This document shows positions 60,287 through 64,000 of a DNA stretch of 64,000 bases, in pieces; within the stretch, counting starts at the first letter, position 1; each line of letters opens with the position of its first letter. Where the stretch lies: positions 124,001-188,000 of the forward strand of contig FN649739.1 of assembly GCA_000310025.1 (NCBI GenBank), read 5' to 3'. Made by a program: the position numbers and the translations under genes. The stretch is from Ectocarpus siliculosus (Eukaryota > Sar > Phaeophyceae > Ectocarpales > Ectocarpaceae). The notes under the pieces are model-generated. The model was not told the origin of the DNA and did not search any database. It worked only from the letters and a program-made list of their open reading frames with translations.

Positions 60287-63130
60287 TAGGGAAAAACGAT
60301 GAAGAATGAACATATTTGCCGACTCCGACAAAAATAACAATGTTGAACAAAAAGGCGGTTCGTTCTACACTGTAGAAATGAGTACGATTCCAAAGTACGG
60401 CAGTGGAGCCCACGATACAACCTTGCTTGGTACAGCAGTAGCGGCGAGGTATCACCCAACCTCGCCGAAGGTATCTGGGTCTCCGCACACCCCTGTGCGA
60501 AGTCAACCATACCTGTGCGATAACCAATTAAAACCCTTAGAACCCGGGTTTTTTTCCGCACCCCCTGTCTGTCTGTACTGTGCCAACACCCCGGCCTGGG
60601 CGATGTAGCCGATCCGTGCCAAGACCCGCATTTTGACGGTAACCTCGGACTTACAAAAAAACTGGAACGTTACCAAGAATGAGACAACACGCAGTGAAAG
60701 GGTCCCCACCCCGTCACACGACATAACACTGAATGAAGTACATACAGACTGTAGAGGCCACCGTGTGAGAAAGTGTGTGTCGTTTGGATCGAGTCGTGGT
60801 GTGGAGGTCTGGATATGGAGATTCAGGAAAAGCACAGACACACGTACGACAAGTGGAAGGTTGTGTTGTACAACCTGGTGTTTTGGCAGAACGGTTAGAA
60901 AGATCAAAGGGGGCACCGTAGGTAAGAGATAATTGATAGATAGGTGAGTTCCCAACATTTTGTTGTTCGTGGTGTGTAAATCACAAACGCCACACCTCCC
61001 CACAGGGAGTTTTCTCTATGTCGTGCGCTCTACAATACGTGCAGAACACCCCCCGCCATGAGAATATCCCCCCCCAAAATCTGGCCGAAGCCTCAAACTT
61101 TGAGTAAGCCCTGGGGCATTTTAGTTTTATTCGTCGTGGTTGGACTATTTCCGAGGCATTACTCCCGGGATCTTCATCGTTTCATTCGCCTCCGCAGGGT
61201 GGCACTCCTCGTTCTGCAACAATGGCCCCTTCCACCCATAAATTTAGTGTGGGGGGTGTCCATCACGACATACATCCAAGCACCAACCACTAGCGACCTT
61301 CGGACACAAGAAACACATATACCCACACACAACCAGCAAATCACATCAGCCACAACTCCGGCGTATAGGCAAGCACCTCTACCCGGTGCTTTGCTGCAGC
61401 ACACTGAGAACAGGAACAACAATATACCAAGTAAAGACGCCAAGCGCAAAGGCTGCAAGCGCACATCGCAGGGGGGCATTTGTCTTCCACCTACTCCTTG
61501 AGCCTATTTTAGGGGACTGTGTTCAACATTCAACAAAAGAAAACTAACCTTGCACAGTTGTACAGCACCTTTCCATGAAAAGACAGCAAACAAAAATGAA
61601 CTCCAAATGGAAGACCGCCTACCGAAACTTTCCCGCCGCCCTTGTCCGTGTAGCGACCAGTGGGTGCTTGTCGAAATGGCGCAACCCACGCCGACCCTCC
61701 CTCGTCCACCGCCTCTCTCTCGCTGACGACCCCCTTGGTCCCCACCTAGACGACAACCCCCCCCCCCCCCCCAACAGCACATACACAAGCACCTGTCGCC
61801 CTCCGCCGGCCCCGGCCCAGCCAAAGCTAAAGCTCCTCTCTCCCCTGCCCACGACCCCAAATCTACAGTCTCCTTGAGGCACCACGTCCACGCAAAATTC
61901 CCCGCCCGCCCGACGAAATTCTTCCCTAGCCCCCCTCTGGTTGGGACCAAGTTGTGTCCGGACGGTATCCACGCTGCTCGTCCAGCAGTATCGTCATCGT
62001 CATGCGCGTGTCGACTTCGCCGGACCCCGTTCGCTTGTCCATGCCAGTCTTCTTGATATTTAGTCGGTAACGTATCGTTGGATGTTCGCCTTAGGCATTA
62101 GATCACGAAATTCGCAGGGGCAAGGCAACAGCACGGCAGATGGGTTTCCTGTCAGCTGACGCCATGTATCCAACTCACAACCCAGGGCCTTACGCACGAC
62201 AGCGCATTGTCAAACATTTGTTTCGGAAAAAACATTGTCGCAACAACGAAATAAATACTCGCACGAGGCCCCACGGCGAGGTAAACAAGCTGGGGGAAGG
62301 GGTGGGTGAAGAGGGTTGGGGGGATGACGGCGTGCCTCGTTGCTGCTGTTTCTCTTCCGTTAGCGTCTCCGGAAGCACCCCTCATCCCACTTCATACCCT
62401 GTACCATACGTTACTTGGTACTGCACCGAATCCCCGACGGAAGCCCTGTGGCATTATTGACGTTTTTCGAAAGGCGGTTTCCGGAGGCACACGCCCGAAT
62501 AGCCGATATCTGTTCAGTTTTAGGTGGGTCTAGGGTGGTGGTGTGAGGTGTCGGAAGGGAAGGATTGAAGCCCTTGCAGACAATACTAAATGCTCAACCT
62601 CTTTGGGTTTGTGACCCAGCCCGAAAGATAACCCAGGAGTCAAAGCAAACCGCACAGACCAGTTCCGAAGCATTGAGCACGAAAAACAAGTCCGGCTCTG
62701 CCCTGCTGTACCTCAGTCAACCTGTTTCACTGCTGTAGAACCAGTGCTAAAACAGCGTTGCTAAAGAGGGGGGTTGTCTCAAGTTGGTAGTCTACTTCAA
62801 AATCCTCCCGACAAAGTACGACAGGGTTTGCTGAAATACGCATTAACTTCATCCCTAGATTCTAACTCCACGTAAGCTCCGCCCCTACATAGTCGACTCA
62901 ATGGTGGGCTACAAGAATACGTCGTACACCAATAGCGGGTTTCGAATCTACCGTACATCGCCGTAAACGAACGGTTCTGTACTGCTGGTGCTGTGACCAC
63001 GCCAATACAGACCCAACACAACTGACCCTTTTGCTGCTAAATGCCGACAATTTCACGTCTTCGTCCACAACAACGCTTTGCACCTGTTGGTTCAAGAGGT
63101 ATCACATCAGTGTAGAGGTAAAGCACATAC
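60287..63130. other. No supported gene
   Basis: Open frames reach 166 codons on the minus strand (60503-61003), and there are two GC-rich overlapping frames at about 61504-61972. They show no motifs or usable splice pairs. A run of Cs lies at about 61758-61772. Further minus-strand exons of the right-edge gene may lie in the last few hundred bases. Confidence 0.4.
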
Positions 63131-63846
63131 CTGTACAGCAGCAGTAGATTCGCCAGCCACGTGCGTATAGAACGGTCCGTCGTTGGTGCCATGGGACACG
63201 AAGCTCAGCTCCTCCGCAACGCCAAACAGCACTGTGACATCGAAGGACGAAGCTCTCAGCAATATCCTCCCCAAGTCGGCAAAAGCGAACGAATCTTCGA
63301 CAGCGTGCCAACGCCGTTTTATGTTCCTGCACGTGAATTCGATGCAACAGCAGCCAGCCTGTTCGATGAGAAACAACAACCAATACAGGAGCGTAAAAGA
63401 ACAAAGACACAAAACAACTGATGGACAAATGCCGATGCCAAGTGGTACAGAGGTCGAGCCTCGGTAGAAGAGGCTGCCATTTGTAGCCAGCGTGACAACG
63501 GGAAGCGGATGTTCAAAAGACACCCGCACGGATGTTGAATATGTACGGTACAACCGGAGCAGGTGTGTCAGTTCCCCACACAGCAGCACACAGCAGTTTA
63601 CAGCAGCAGTACCGGAAAAGAGCACAAAGAACAGCAGTAGTATAATAGCAGAGGGCCGGGAAACCCAAGCGGAAACGGGTTACTGGAGACAAACAGGGCA
63701 TGTCCGTCTCCCTCCCTCTCTGCCCACTTGCCTGGTAGTAGTCGTCCTTGTGCTCCAGGGTATGTATGTGCCAGCTGCTCCATCATCAGTTGTTGAACGC
63801 GTACTCGTTCATCGATGCGTACATCCATCCTCGAGAGTGTCGCCGC
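63131..63846 (-). CDS. Partial unrecognised gene at right edge (two exons seen)
   Basis: The exon 63131-63326 (acceptor gtgcag, donor GTACAG then GTATGT) encodes 65 residues including FADLGRILLRASSFDVTVLF and VSHGTNDGPFYTHVAGES. The exon 63732-63846 (acceptor tctgtag) encodes RIDERVRVQQLMMEQLAHTY and ends at a perfect GC-type donor, CCAG then GCAAGT. The phases (1 leaving, 2 entering) do not match, so a small exon between them is probably missing. The gene extends beyond the window upstream and probably leftwards below 63131. The family was not recognised. Confidence 0.45.
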
Positions 63847-64000
63847 CTACAGATGTCCGCGAGGAAGCACGGAAGTGTGTGCTCTTCCCCATATAGGTGC
63901 CGCGGCTCGAAAAGAGCCTGCTGCTTCTTTCATCAACGAGCGTCGATATGTATGACCACCCCTGTGTTCAGCCCTGTGCTGTCGGGTGAGGTAGCTGCTG

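Noticed and set aside
61504-61972. GC-rich overlapping frames on both strands as a gene
   Set aside because: All frames are open because of base composition. No motifs or splice pairs were found, and the sequence is dominated by C and G runs.
1-64000. Retroelement, integrated virus, Polinton or CRISPR array
   Set aside because: No reverse transcriptase, integrase, capsid or polymerase-like motif, no long terminal repeats and no regular spacer array were seen in any frame.

Overview
The window looks like nuclear DNA of a photosynthetic heterokont, most likely a brown alga of the Ectocarpus kind. Three things suggest this. Genes are cut into many exons (mostly 40-200 bases, a few of 0.5-2 kb) by introns of some hundred bases. 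Two genes begin with the heterokont bipartite plastid presequence: a signal peptide whose cleavage site is followed by Phe, then an Arg/Ser-rich stretch. A dynein-light-chain-domain gene implies a flagellated stage. The species is inferred, not proven. I found no prokaryotic operon, rRNA, convincing tRNA, CRISPR, retroelement or virus-like gene. All gene models were built by hand from splice consensus and reading-phase continuity.

Layout. (1) 1.1-9.8 kb, minus: a roughly 900-residue coiled-coil gene with 13 phase-consistent exons; its 5' end is unresolved. (2) 10.3-24.8 kb, minus: an 18-exon gene for a roughly 2,100-residue coiled-coil protein with EF-hand-like segments near its C-terminus. 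It lies immediately upstream of (1) in the direction of transcription, and the two could be one transcription unit. (3) 27.0-35.1 kb, minus: a complete 11-exon signal peptide peptidase (presenilin-type aspartyl protease) of 512 residues with a plastid-type presequence. (4) 35.3-37.2 kb, plus: a 3-exon gene for a 164-residue plastid-targeted protein of unknown function. Its ATG is only 173 bases from that of (3), in divergent orientation. (5) 37.2-46.3 kb: no complete gene, only orphan minus-strand exons and a 67-bp exact direct repeat. (6) 46.4-58.1 kb, plus: about 21 exons of a protein with the FDELIRQV signature of the axonemal dynein light chain (p28/AXDND1) family; its N-terminus was not found. 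(7) 58.9-60.3 kb: a repeat island with one copy of a roughly 510-bp dispersed repeat (the other copy lies in an intron of gene 3), then a 747-bp Tc1/mariner-type non-autonomous transposon flanked by TA. (8) 63.1-63.8 kb, minus: two exons of an unrecognised gene that runs off the right edge.

The most interesting points are the plastid-directed intramembrane protease sharing a short promoter region with another plastid gene, the two very large unfamiliar coiled-coil genes, an unusually high number of apparent GC-AG introns across several genes, and the mariner-type element with a direct array of TTTCTTA motifs inside.
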